Of a stretch of DNA of 6,276 nt, positions 1 through 5,941 are shown one piece after another; the first letter of the stretch is position 1; every line of letters starts with the position of its first letter. The notes under the pieces were generated by a model, which saw only the letters and a program-made list of their open reading frames with translations, was not told the DNA's origin and did not search any database. A program made the translations under genes and the position numbers. The stretch is from Pseudomonadota bacterium (lineage in GTDB: Bacteria; Myxococcota_A; UBA796; SXON01), in NCBI GenBank assembly GCA_005776735.1, contig SXOM01000516.1, positions 1 through 6,276 on the forward strand. The letters are read 5' to 3'.

Positions 1-1
1 C

Positions 2-217
2 GGCGACCCCGATCCCCACCTCGCGGCCACCTGCCGGGCCGCGGCGCTGGCCGGCCCGCCGCGCGGCGCGACGCTCGAAGCGCTGCGACTCTTGGAGTGG
101 GCGTTCCCGCACGATGCCGAGGTGGCCGCCACGCGGACGGCCCGGCTGCCGCACGCGGCCGGGTGTCGCGCGGCCCGGCTGCGGGTGCTCGCGCCCGAAG
201 AGCTCTGCGACCCCTGA
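2..217 (+). CDS. C-terminal part of an unrecognised protein (5' end outside window)
   Basis: An open frame runs from the window edge to a TGA at 215-217, giving 71 residues of a protein whose beginning is not in the window. The coding call rests on codon pattern: 65 of 71 codons end in G or C, much as in the ccm genes, and the frame runs in the same direction. The visible part is rich in Ala, Arg and Leu and looks mostly helical (for example ATLEALRLLEWAFPHDAE), ending in ELCDP. There is no signal peptide, membrane segment or catalytic motif in what remains, and I do not recognise the family. The 185-base gap to ccmA suggests it is not part of the ccm operon, although co-transcription cannot be excluded. 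No function is proposed. Confidence 0.6.
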   Translation, partial: GDPDPHLAATCRAAALAGPPRGATLEALRLLEWAFPHDAEVAATRTARLPHAAGCRAARLRVLAPEELCDP

Positions 218-402
218 GAGACCCGTCCGTCGTCCGCCGGATGTCCCCGCAAGGCGTCGCGATGCGCACATGCTCGTGTTCGGCGTGGAGTCCGGTCGCG
301 GCGCATCGCCCACACGCATGACCCCCCGTGGATGGAATGGTGACCGGCGTTGACCGTCTGTGTGCTTGCCCACACTTCGAGCCGGGTTACCCCCGGACCC
401 CT
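218..402 (+). promoter_or_regulatory. Intergenic leader region before the ccm operon
   Basis: No convincing gene lies here. A frame open from GTG 328 reads into ccmA, but only about 16 of its 25 codons before 403 end in G/C, against 23 of the first 25 codons after the ATG at 403, so it is probably not translated. As the only sizeable gap before a tightly packed operon, it is the likely place for the operon promoter (inference). TTGACC at 350-355 resembles a sigma-70 -35 box, but nothing close to TATAAT follows at 16-18 bases, so no promoter is called. The 8-mer GCCCACAC occurs twice, at 308-315 and 368-375. A 9-base inverted repeat pairs 259-267 with 301-309. No terminator with a T-run follows the upstream gene. 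Confidence 0.4.
382..396 (+). other. Small hairpin just before the ccmA start codon
   Basis: CCGGG at 382-386 can pair with CCCGG at 392-396 around the loop TTACC. The hairpin ends 6 bases before the ccmA ATG and covers the only purine-containing stretch (GGA, 395-397) that could act as a ribosome binding site. It could lower ccmA translation, but a five-pair stem is easily found by chance in DNA this rich in GC. Confidence 0.25.
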
Positions 403-1062
403 ATGAAGGCCGCCGTCATCGCCGCAGAGGTCGGTCGCCGCTTCGCCGGCCGGTGGGCCCTGTCGGGGGTCGACCTCGAGGTTGCCGAAGGCGAGACGGT
501 GCTCCTCCACGGCCCCAACGGCGCGGGCAAGACGACGCTCTTGCGCGTCTTGTCCTCGGCCATCGCCCCCACCCGCGGCACGGTCACGGTCTTCGGCGCG
601 CCGGTCATCGAGCAGCGCCACCGCCTCGCCCTCCTCACCCACGCCGACGGTCACTACGACGAGCTGTCGGGGCGCGACAACCTCGAGCTCGCCGCGAGCC
701 TCGGCCAGCTCCGCGGCGACCTGGGCGCACTCCTGGAGCGCGTGGGGCTCGCCCGCCGCGCCGACGACCCGGTGCGCACCTACTCCGCGGGCATGCGCAA
801 GCGGCTCTCGTTCGCGCGGCTGTTGCTCAAGTCGCCCGAGATCACGATGTTCGACGAGCCCTACGCGGCGCTCGACACCGCCGGTCACACCTTCGTCGAC
901 GAGCTGTTCGCCGAGCTCCGGGCGCGCGGGGCCACCGTGCTCATCTCCACCCACCAGGTCGCCCGGGTGGCGCCGATGTGCGACCGCGCGGTCCGCATCG
1001 ACCTCGGCAAGGTCGTGTGGCAGGGCCGCGGCGTCGACGTCGTCACCGGGGACGCCGCGTGA
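403..1062 (+). CDS. ccmA: CcmA, ATPase subunit of the heme-handling ABC complex
   Basis: This 219-residue protein is the cytoplasmic ATPase of CcmAB, which uses ATP hydrolysis to release heme-loaded CcmE from CcmC/CcmD during cytochrome c maturation. Visible in order: Walker A GPNGAGKTT (37-45); a Q-loop region near 79-94; an ABC signature in the form YSAGMRKR (127-134) rather than LSGGQ; Walker B ITMFDEP (147-153) with D151 and the catalytic E152; a D-loop at about 156-158 (ALD); and the switch histidine in ISTHQ (H184). Length fits the family, which is a single short ABC domain. ATG 403 is chosen because homology starts at once and G/C at third positions rises there; GTG 328 would add 25 unlikely residues. 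It lacks a good Shine-Dalgarno. By alignment with E. coli CcmA from memory, the Q-loop glutamine is replaced by Ala81. The assignment also rests on its place before ccmB. Confidence 0.95.
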   Translation: MKAAVIAAEVGRRFAGRWALSGVDLEVAEGETVLLHGPNGAGKTTLLRVLSSAIAPTRGTVTVFGAPVIEQRHRLALLTHADGHYDELSGRDNLELAASLGQLRGDLGALLERVGLARRADDPVRTYSAGMRKRLSFARLLLKSPEITMFDEPYAALDTAGHTFVDELFAELRARGATVLISTHQVARVAPMCDRAVRIDLGKVVWQGRGVDVVTGDAA

Positions 1063-1757
1063 GCCCGCCTCCGGCCCGCGCGGGGTTGGCGGGGGAGTGC
1101 GCCGCGATGGTGCGCAAGGAGCTCCTGCACCTGTGGCGCGCCCGCTCGCGGGTCGTCGCCACCTTCGCGTTCGCGTTCGCGACGCTGCTGCTGTTCTCGT
1201 TCGCCGGCGGCCTCAACGCCGACCTGCTCCGGGCCAACGCGGCCGGCTACCTGTGGGTCGGCCTGTTGTTGGCGAGTACGCTGTCGCTGGGCGAGAGCTT
1301 CCGCGTCGAGACGGCGCACGACTCGCTCGAGATGTTGCTGTTGCTCCCGGTGCGCCCGACGGCGATCTTCGTGGGCAAGGCCGTCGGCAACCTCGTGGTG
1401 CTCCTGCTCGTCGGGGTGGTGATGGTGCCGGCCGCGGTCGTGCTCTTCGACGCCACGCCGCGCGAAGGGCTCGCTCCGCTGTTGCTCACCGTGCTGCTCG
1501 GAACCGCGTCGATCAGCGCGCCGGGCACGATGCACGCGGCCTTGTCGGCGCGTGCGCGCAGCCGCGACCTGCTGTTGCCGCTCCTGTTGTTCCCGCTGGT
1601 GGTGCCGTGTGTCATCGCGGCGGTGCAGGCGAGCCGGGCCTGCTTCACCGGCGACGTGATGGACGAGCTCGGCGCGTGGTTGCGGGTGCTCGTCGGGTTC
1701 AACGTGGTTCACTGGTCGCTGGGTGCGCTCTTGTTCGCCCGCGTGGTGGAGGACTGA
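1059..1757 (+). CDS. ccmB: CcmB, membrane subunit of the CcmAB complex
   Basis: CcmB is the inner-membrane partner of CcmA; CcmAB drives release of holo-CcmE. The 232-residue product has six likely membrane spans, at roughly 33-50, 62-78, 104-130, 138-156, 171-190 and 207-228. It shows family-typical features: the N-terminal MVRKELLHLWRARS amphipathic segment, and the cytoplasmic ETAHDSLEMLLLLPVRP (84-100), which resembles the coupling region of CcmB proteins. The GTG at 1059 overlaps the ccmA stop as GTGA and has GGGGA six bases upstream. An internal ATG at 1107 (residue 17) also has a fine site, GGGGGAG at 1091-1097, and would give a 216-residue protein starting MVRKELL, so the start is open. 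E. coli CcmB is about 220 residues, which does not decide between them. Confidence 0.93.
   Translation: MSPPPARAGLAGECAAMVRKELLHLWRARSRVVATFAFAFATLLLFSFAGGLNADLLRANAAGYLWVGLLLASTLSLGESFRVETAHDSLEMLLLLPVRPTAIFVGKAVGNLVVLLLVGVVMVPAAVVLFDATPREGLAPLLLTVLLGTASISAPGTMHAALSARARSRDLLLPLLLFPLVVPCVIAAVQASRACFTGDVMDELGAWLRVLVGFNVVHWSLGALLFARVVED
1091..1097 (+). promoter_or_regulatory. Alternative ribosome binding site for ccmB
   Basis: GGGGGAG lies nine bases before the internal ATG at 1107 in ccmB. It competes with the GGGGA at 1048-1052, which serves the overlapping GTG at 1059. The two candidates differ by 16 N-terminal residues (starting SPPPARAGLAGECAA), which are not typical of the family core. 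Confidence 0.4.
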
Positions 1758-2407
1758 TGAAACGCTGGGAGTCGTGGGTGGGCCTCCTGGGCCTCGTCTT
1801 GGTCCTCGTCGGCTCGTACATGGGCCTCTTCGTGGCGCCGCGTGAACGCTTCATGGGCGATGTGCAGCGCATCATGTACATCCACGTGCCCACCGCGCAG
1901 GTCACGCTGCTCATCTTCACCGCCACGTTCGTCGGGGCGGTGGGCTGGTTGTGGAAGCAGGCCTGGAAATGGGACCACCTCGTCGAGGGCAGCATCCACA
2001 CCGGCCTGTTGTTCGGGGCGCTCTTGGCGGTCCAGGGCGCGGTGTGGGCCAAGCCGACGTGGGGCGTGTGGTGGACGTGGGACCCGCGCCTGACCTCGGT
2101 CGCGGTGATGGTCCTGTCGTTCCTCGGCATCCTGGCGTTGCGGTCGTTCGTGGACGACCCCGTCAAGCGCGCGACGTGGAGCGCCACCGCGAGCGTGATC
2201 GCGTGGGTCAACATCCCGTTCGTATACCTGTGCGTGCGGTGGATGGCCTCGCTCCACCAGACGCAAACCCAGTCACATCAGATGGATCCGGCGATGAAGT
2301 TGCCGCTGAACCTCAGCTCGATCGCGGTGCTGCTCATCGCGATCCACTTCGTCGCGGTCCGCTGGCGCATCGCCGCGCGGCAACGCGCACGGGAGTTGGC
2401 AGAATGA
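1757..2407 (+). CDS. ccmC: CcmC, heme-loading membrane protein of the heme-handling family
   Basis: CcmC binds heme at the periplasmic face of the inner membrane and helps attach it covalently to the CcmE histidine, with CcmD stabilising the complex. The 216-residue protein has about six membrane spans. The diagnostic tryptophan-rich periplasmic motif WGVWWTWDPRLTS is at 102-114. The two heme-ligand histidines are visible: H43 in RIMYIHVP and H167 in SLHQTQ, matching E. coli H60 and H184. DPAMKLPL (177-184) after the second histidine loop is also family-typical. The ATG overlaps the ccmB stop by one base (TGATG), with GGAGG at 1748-1752. It is shorter than E. coli CcmC (about 245 residues), mainly at the termini, as in many non-enteric members. 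The second heme loop carries an additional histidine, H174. Confidence 0.97.
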   Translation: MKRWESWVGLLGLVLVLVGSYMGLFVAPRERFMGDVQRIMYIHVPTAQVTLLIFTATFVGAVGWLWKQAWKWDHLVEGSIHTGLLFGALLAVQGAVWAKPTWGVWWTWDPRLTSVAVMVLSFLGILALRSFVDDPVKRATWSATASVIAWVNIPFVYLCVRWMASLHQTQTQSHQMDPAMKLPLNLSSIAVLLIAIHFVAVRWRIAARQRARELAE

Positions 2408-2523
2408 CCGGCATCGTCGAAGGTGGCTGGGAATACGTGTGGGCGGCGTACGGGGTCACCGGCGCCGGGTTCCTGGTGTATGCGATCACCAACTGGTTCT
2501 CCGCAAAGAAGGAGGGACTGTGA
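2404..2523 (+). CDS. ccmD: CcmD, small single-span membrane protein
   Basis: CcmD is a small protein that associates with CcmC and CcmE and is needed for release of heme-loaded CcmE. The product is only 39 residues: a short N-terminal part (MTGIVEGGWEYVWAAYGV), one membrane span at roughly 12-31, and a basic cytoplasmic end (SAKKEGL). Aromatic residues around W9, Y11, W13 and Y16 match the weak family pattern. It is called mainly from position between ccmC and ccmE, size and topology, because CcmD sequences diverge strongly. E. coli CcmD is longer (69 residues), mostly in a charged tail absent here. Start: ATGA overlap with the ccmC stop, with GGGAG eight bases upstream (2391-2395). Confidence 0.88.
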   Translation: MTGIVEGGWEYVWAAYGVTGAGFLVYAITNWFSAKKEGL

Positions 2524-2954
2524 TGAAGGACAAGCTCCCCGCCATCCTCGTCGGCCTCGCCGTCGTGGGCGTCCTCGGCTGGCTCGCGCTCGGCAGCGTG
2601 GGCGACAACCTGGTCTACTACTGGTCGCCCGACCAACTCGAAGCGGCCGGCACCAAGGCGGTCGGCGCCAATGTGCGCCTCGGCGGCCTCGTCAAGCCGG
2701 GGTCGATCAAGGTCGACGGCACGGTCACCACCTTCGAGGTGCTCGACGGCAGCGGGAAGATCGCGGTCCCGGTGCGCACCGAGGCCATCCCCCCGCAGAT
2801 GTTCCGCGAGGGCATCGGCGTGGTGGTCGAGGGCACCCTCGGCGACGACGGGGTGTTCAAGAGTGAACGCCTGATGGTCAAGCACGACGAGAACTACAAG
2901 GCACCGACTTCCGGCGCCGACGCGGAAGCGGCCATCAAGGCGGCGAAGGAGTAG
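2523..2954 (+). CDS. ccmE: CcmE, periplasmic heme chaperone
   Basis: CcmE carries heme from CcmC to CcmF through a covalent bond between a histidine and a heme vinyl group. The 143-residue protein has an N-terminal membrane anchor (about 6-25), followed by a periplasmic domain rich in beta strands, as expected for the CcmE OB fold. VRLGGLVKPGS (51-61) and the VVEGTL segment (101-106) are typical. The heme-binding motif HDENY is intact at 121-125: H121 (codon 2883-2885) is the attachment residue and Y125 the usual axial ligand. This is the histidine form, not the cysteine variant (CXXXY) of some archaea and sulfate reducers. A short alanine- and lysine-rich tail follows. The ATG shares one base with the ccmD stop, and AAGGAGG at 2509-2515 is one of the strongest ribosome sites in the window. 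Confidence 0.98.
   Translation: MKDKLPAILVGLAVVGVLGWLALGSVGDNLVYYWSPDQLEAAGTKAVGANVRLGGLVKPGSIKVDGTVTTFEVLDGSGKIAVPVRTEAIPPQMFREGIGVVVEGTLGDDGVFKSERLMVKHDENYKAPTSGADAEAAIKAAKE
2945..2951 (+). promoter_or_regulatory. Ribosome binding site deciding the ccmF GTG start
   Basis: GAAGGAG overlaps the last sense codons of ccmE and lies four bases before the GTG at 2956. It supports GTG 2956 as the ccmF start, one base after the ccmE TAG. The spacing is short but similar to that at ccmC, ccmG and ccmH, which also have four bases. Confidence 0.6.
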
Positions 2955-2955
2955 C

Positions 2956-4917
2956 GTGCTCGGACGTCTCGGCGAGCTCTTCGCCCTCCTCGGCCTCGCG
3001 GCCGCCACCGCCGGTGGGGTCACCGGTTTTGTCGCCGGCCGCACCGGGAGCCACGCGCTCCTGCGCGTGACCCAACGCCTGTCCAGTGCGTTCTCCTCCG
3101 CGATGTTCGCGGCGTTCCTGGTCATGGAATACGCACTCTTCACGCACGACTTCAGCGTGAAGTACGTGTCGAAGGTCGGGAGCCTCGCGTCGCCCACCCA
3201 CATCACGCTGGTGAGCTTGTGGTCAAGCCTCGAGGGCTCCATCCTCTTGTGGGGAGCGGTGCTCGGCGCGTTCGTGGCGGTGTTCGCCGCGTGGAGCCGC
3301 GACCGCCACCCGGAGACCACGCCGTGGGCGCTCGGGACGATGCTCTGGGTGTGCGCGTTCTTCGCGTTCCTCATCGCCGGGCCGGCCAACCCGTTCACCC
3401 CCGCGCCCGACCCGGTGCCCACCGACGGACCGGGGCCCAACCCGCTCTTGCAGAACCACTGGCTGATGATCGTGCACCCGCCGATGTTGTACCTCGGGTA
3501 CGTCGGCATGACGGGTCCGTTCGGCATGGCGATCGGCGCGCTGATCTCCGGCCGGTTGGGCCCGGCGTGGACGCAGGCGCTCCGCAAGGCCATCCTCGTG
3601 CCGTGGGGGTTCCTCACCGTCGGCATCATCCTCGGCGGCTGGTGGGCGTACGACGTCCTCGGCTGGGGCGGCTACTGGGCGTGGGACCCGGTGGAGAACG
3701 CGTCGTTCCTGCCGTGGCTCACGGCGACCGCAGCGTTGCACGCGGCGATGTTGCCGAGCCGGCGCGACACGATGAAAGGGTGGACCGTCACCCTCGTGCT
3801 CGTCACGTTCTTGTTGACGCTGCTCGGCACGTTCATGACCCGTTCGGGCGTCTTCAACAGCGTCCACAGCTTCACGCAGTCGGAGATCGGTCCGATCTTC
3901 CTTGTGTTCTTGGCCATCTGCCTCGTCGCGTGCGTGCTGCTGTTGGCCTCGCGGATCGACAAGCTCGCCGGCGAAGGCGAAGCGCCGGCCCCCGTTTCGC
4001 GCGAGTCGAGCTTCCTGGTCAACAACCTGTTGTTGGTGGCCCTCACCTTCACCGTGCTCGTGGGCACCACGTTCCCGCTCATCATGGAGGCGGCCAAGGA
4101 CGTGCGCCTGAGCGTAGGCGAGCCGTACTTCAACCGCGTGGCGATGCCGATCGGCGTGGCGCTGTTGTTCCTGATGGGCGTCGGGCCTGCGCTGCCGTGG
4201 GGCGAGCCGGGTCCGGGGCGCCTCGTGCGGGCCCTCGGTCCGCCCACCGGCGCCGCGCTCGCGGCGCTCGGCGTGGGCTGGGCGCTGGGGGTCGACACCC
4301 CGTGGACGATGGCGACGATGGCCACCGGCGGGTTCGCGAGCTGGGTGACCGTCCGCGAGATGGTCGCGCCGGTGCTCCTGCGCGTGCGCGAGAAGGGCGA
4401 GAGCCCGGTCGTCGCGCTCGGGCGCGCCTTCCGACGCGGGCACCGGCGGTACGGCGGCTACCTCGTGCACGTCGGGATCATCATGATCATCGTCGCCATC
4501 GCGGTTTCGCACGCCTACCGCAAGGACGTCGAAGTCACGCTCGCAGCGGGGGAAGCGACCACCTTCGGCGACTACCGCTTCACCTTCGACGAGATCGACA
4601 CGGTGCGGGAGAGCCACCGCCAGCGCCAGGAGGCGGTGGTGTCGGTCGAGGGGCCCGGCGGCCCGTTCACCCTGCGCCCGGCGCTCAACCACTACTCCGC
4701 GGCGATGAACGCGATCGGCTCGCCCTCGGTGAAGTCGATGCTCCGCCGCGACGTGTACGCGTCGGTCCTGAGCATCGCCCCCGACGAGCGGCAGGTGGGC
4801 CTGCACCTGTACCTCACGCCCGGGGTCATCTGGTTGTGGATCGGCGGCGCGGTGTGTGTGCTCGGCACGCTCGTGGCGCTGATGCCGCCCCCCCAGAAGC
4901 GCGCGGAGGCCGCATGA
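2956..4917 (+). CDS. ccmF: CcmF, heme ligation protein (cytochrome c synthetase core)
   Basis: CcmF receives heme from holo-CcmE and, with CcmH and CcmI, attaches it to the CXXCH cysteines of apocytochrome c at the periplasmic face. The 653-residue polytopic protein matches the usual length (E. coli 647). Visible marks in order: WSSLEGSILLW (89-99); NHWLMIVHPPMLYLGYVG with H168 and H174; the tryptophan-rich heme motif WGGYWAWDPVEN (237-248); H262 in TATAALHAAM; GTFMTRSGVFNSVHSF with H304; and H505 in GGYLVHVGI. By my reading, H174, H262, H304 and H505 correspond to the four key histidines of E. coli CcmF (173, 261, 303, 491). A large periplasmic part at about 520-615 precedes the last span, and the C-terminus is PPPQKRAEAA. 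It starts with GTG. No heme-binding residue appears to be lost. Confidence 0.98.
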   Translation: MLGRLGELFALLGLAAATAGGVTGFVAGRTGSHALLRVTQRLSSAFSSAMFAAFLVMEYALFTHDFSVKYVSKVGSLASPTHITLVSLWSSLEGSILLWGAVLGAFVAVFAAWSRDRHPETTPWALGTMLWVCAFFAFLIAGPANPFTPAPDPVPTDGPGPNPLLQNHWLMIVHPPMLYLGYVGMTGPFGMAIGALISGRLGPAWTQALRKAILVPWGFLTVGIILGGWWAYDVLGWGGYWAWDPVENASFLPWLTATAALHAAMLPSRRDTMKGWTVTLVLVTFLLTLLGTFMTRSGVFNSVHSFTQSEIGPIFLVFLAICLVACVLLLASRIDKLAGEGEAPAPVSRESSFLVNNLLLVALTFTVLVGTTFPLIMEAAKDVRLSVGEPYFNRVAMPIGVALLFLMGVGPALPWGEPGPGRLVRALGPPTGAALAALGVGWALGVDTPWTMATMATGGFASWVTVREMVAPVLLRVREKGESPVVALGRAFRRGHRRYGGYLVHVGIIMIIVAIAVSHAYRKDVEVTLAAGEATTFGDYRFTFDEIDTVRESHRQRQEAVVSVEGPGGPFTLRPALNHYSAAMNAIGSPSVKSMLRRDVYASVLSIAPDERQVGLHLYLTPGVIWLWIGGAVCVLGTLVALMPPPQKRAEAA

Positions 4918-5435
4918 ACTGGAAGGTGCTGCTCGCCGGCCTCGTGCTGGTCTTGCCGCTGGTGTGGGTGCTCGGCTCGGGCTTCGGCAACGACCCGACC
5001 TACATCCCCTCGCCGCTCATCGGCAAGCCGGCGCCGGAGTTCGAGCTCCCGGTGCTCGACGGCGACGGCCAGACCGTCCGCCTCTCGTCGCTCCAGGGCA
5101 AGCCGGTCTTCGTGAACTTCTGGGCCACCTGGTGCGGCACCTGCGGTGTGGAGCACCCCTCGCTCATCGCGCTCGCCAAGCGCTACGAAGGCCGGGCCCA
5201 GTTCATCGGCATCGCCTACCTGGACAAGGAGGACAACCTGCGCGCGTGGCTCAAGTCGCACGGCGGGATGCACTTTCCTTCGCTCATCGACGTCGGGAGC
5301 GCTGCCGCGGTCGCGTACGGCGTGGGCCGTCTGCCCGAGAGTTACCTCATCGACCAGTCCGGGGTCATCCGCGAGAAGTACTTCGGCGCGATCGACCCGT
5401 ACAAGGTGATCGAGGACCTGGAGGCCTTGTGGTAA
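4914..5435 (+). CDS. ccmG: CcmG (DsbE), membrane-anchored periplasmic thiol reductase
   Basis: CcmG is a thioredoxin-fold protein, kept reduced by the CcdA/DsbD route, that keeps the apocytochrome c or CcmH cysteines reduced for heme attachment. The 173-residue protein has an uncleaved N-terminal anchor (about 4-21). The linker DPTYIPSPLIGKPAPEF (28-43) is close to E. coli CcmG. The catalytic segment is FWATWCGTCGVEHP (69-82) with C74 and C77. The loop before the cis-proline is RLPESYLID, with P141. The active site reads WCGTC where E. coli has WCPTC, so the proline after the first cysteine is a glycine. The segment YLDKEDNLRAWLKSHGG (102-118) matches CcmG rather than TlpA or ResA. The ATG overlaps the ccmF stop (ATGA), with GGAGG at 4905-4909. 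No ccdA or dsbD partner lies in the window. Confidence 0.95.
   Translation: MNWKVLLAGLVLVLPLVWVLGSGFGNDPTYIPSPLIGKPAPEFELPVLDGDGQTVRLSSLQGKPVFVNFWATWCGTCGVEHPSLIALAKRYEGRAQFIGIAYLDKEDNLRAWLKSHGGMHFPSLIDVGSAAAVAYGVGRLPESYLIDQSGVIREKYFGAIDPYKVIEDLEALW
5420..5424 (+). promoter_or_regulatory. Ribosome binding site for the ccmH GTG start
   Basis: GGAGG sits inside the end of ccmG, four bases before GTG 5429. It is the only ribosome site near the beginning of the CcmH signal sequence and therefore decides that start. Confidence 0.55.
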
Positions 5436-5941
5436 CGCTCCTCTTCACGCTCCTGGCCGCGCCCGCCGCGGCCGAAGCGCCGGTCGCCGCCTCTGCGAGC
5501 GCCGTCGGCCTCGACCCCACGCCCATCATCGGCGCCCCCGAAGGCCCACCCCTGCAGGGCGAAGCGCTGACCGACGCCACGGTGGAGACGGCGCGGAAGC
5601 TCCGCTGCCCCACCTGCCAGGGCATGAGCGTCGCGGAGAGCCCGGCCGAAGGCGCCCGCGCCATGAAGGACGAGGTGCGCAAGCTCCGCGCCCAGGGCTA
5701 CTCCGACCAGCAGTCGCTCGACTTCTTCGAGGCCTCCTACGGCGAGTTCATCCTGCTCGAGCCGCACAAGAAGGGCGCCAACCTCGCGTTGTGGGTCACC
5801 CCCGCGGCGGTGGCGCTCGCCGGCCTCGCGCTCGTCGCGCTGCGGGTCCGCAAGTCGCCCCCCACGCATCCCGCGCCGCCTTCGGGTGCTGCCGGGGCCG
5901 ATCCCTACCTCGACCGTGTCCGCCAGGAGATCGAGTCGTGA
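5429..5941 (+). CDS. ccmH: CcmH, CXXC thiol-disulfide protein of the ligation complex
   Basis: CcmH acts with CcmG and CcmF to present reduced apocytochrome c for heme attachment. The 170-residue product has an N-terminal hydrophobic export signal (about 2-15, possible cleavage after APAAA). A periplasmic helical domain holds the hallmark LRCPTCQG (58-65) with C60 and C63, followed by helices through SYGEFILLEPHKKG (103-116). One membrane span lies at about 118-139, and a short proline-rich cytoplasmic tail ends DPYLDRVRQEIES. This is the short CcmH (often called CcmL or CycL), not the E. coli fusion of CcmH with a TPR domain. GTG 5429 overlaps the ccmG stop by seven bases and has GGAGG at 5420-5424. 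No other start lies nearby in frame, but it leaves the export signal without a basic residue near the N-terminus. Confidence 0.95.
   Translation: MVTLLFTLLAAPAAAEAPVAASASAVGLDPTPIIGAPEGPPLQGEALTDATVETARKLRCPTCQGMSVAESPAEGARAMKDEVRKLRAQGYSDQQSLDFFEASYGEFILLEPHKKGANLALWVTPAAVALAGLALVALRVRKSPPTHPAPPSGAAGADPYLDRVRQEIES
5925..5930 (+). promoter_or_regulatory. Ribosome binding site for the CcmI-like gene
   Basis: AGGAGA lies within the last codons of ccmH, seven bases before the GTG at 5938, which itself overlaps the ccmH stop as GTGA. Strength and spacing are both good and support the start of the final, partial gene. Confidence 0.65.

Noticed and set aside
259..309. Nine-base inverted repeat GCGATGCGC / GCGCATCGC with a 33-base loop
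   Set aside because: The stem does not extend in either direction and no T-run follows. A rough estimate from base composition makes one such match in a 185-base GC-rich gap unremarkable.
97..353. Two overlapping + strand open frames across the upstream gene tail and the gap
   Set aside because: Both encode Arg/Pro/Ala-rich sequence with no family likeness and conflict with the better-supported frame ending at 217.
308..375. Direct repeat GCCCACAC (308-315 and 368-375), 60 bases apart, as regulator sites
   Set aside because: Only eight bases are shared and the flanks differ. It is not enough to propose a binding site without conservation data.
350..378. Possible sigma-70 promoter with TTGACC at 350-355
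   Set aside because: The -35-like hexamer is good, but the sequence 16-18 bases later (around CACTTC at 373-378) does not resemble TATAAT. A promoter is likely in this gap, but this one cannot be called from sequence.
328..402. N-terminal extension of CcmA from GTG 328 or ATG 337
   Set aside because: It has weaker third-position G/C bias than the body of the gene, no ribosome site, and adds residues not seen in CcmA, which normally starts just before the first beta strand.
3223..4806. Long open frame on the - strand opposite ccmF
   Set aside because: Its product is a low-complexity Arg/His/Glu-rich string, typical of the antisense frame of a high-GC gene. The + strand ccmF has clear family motifs throughout.
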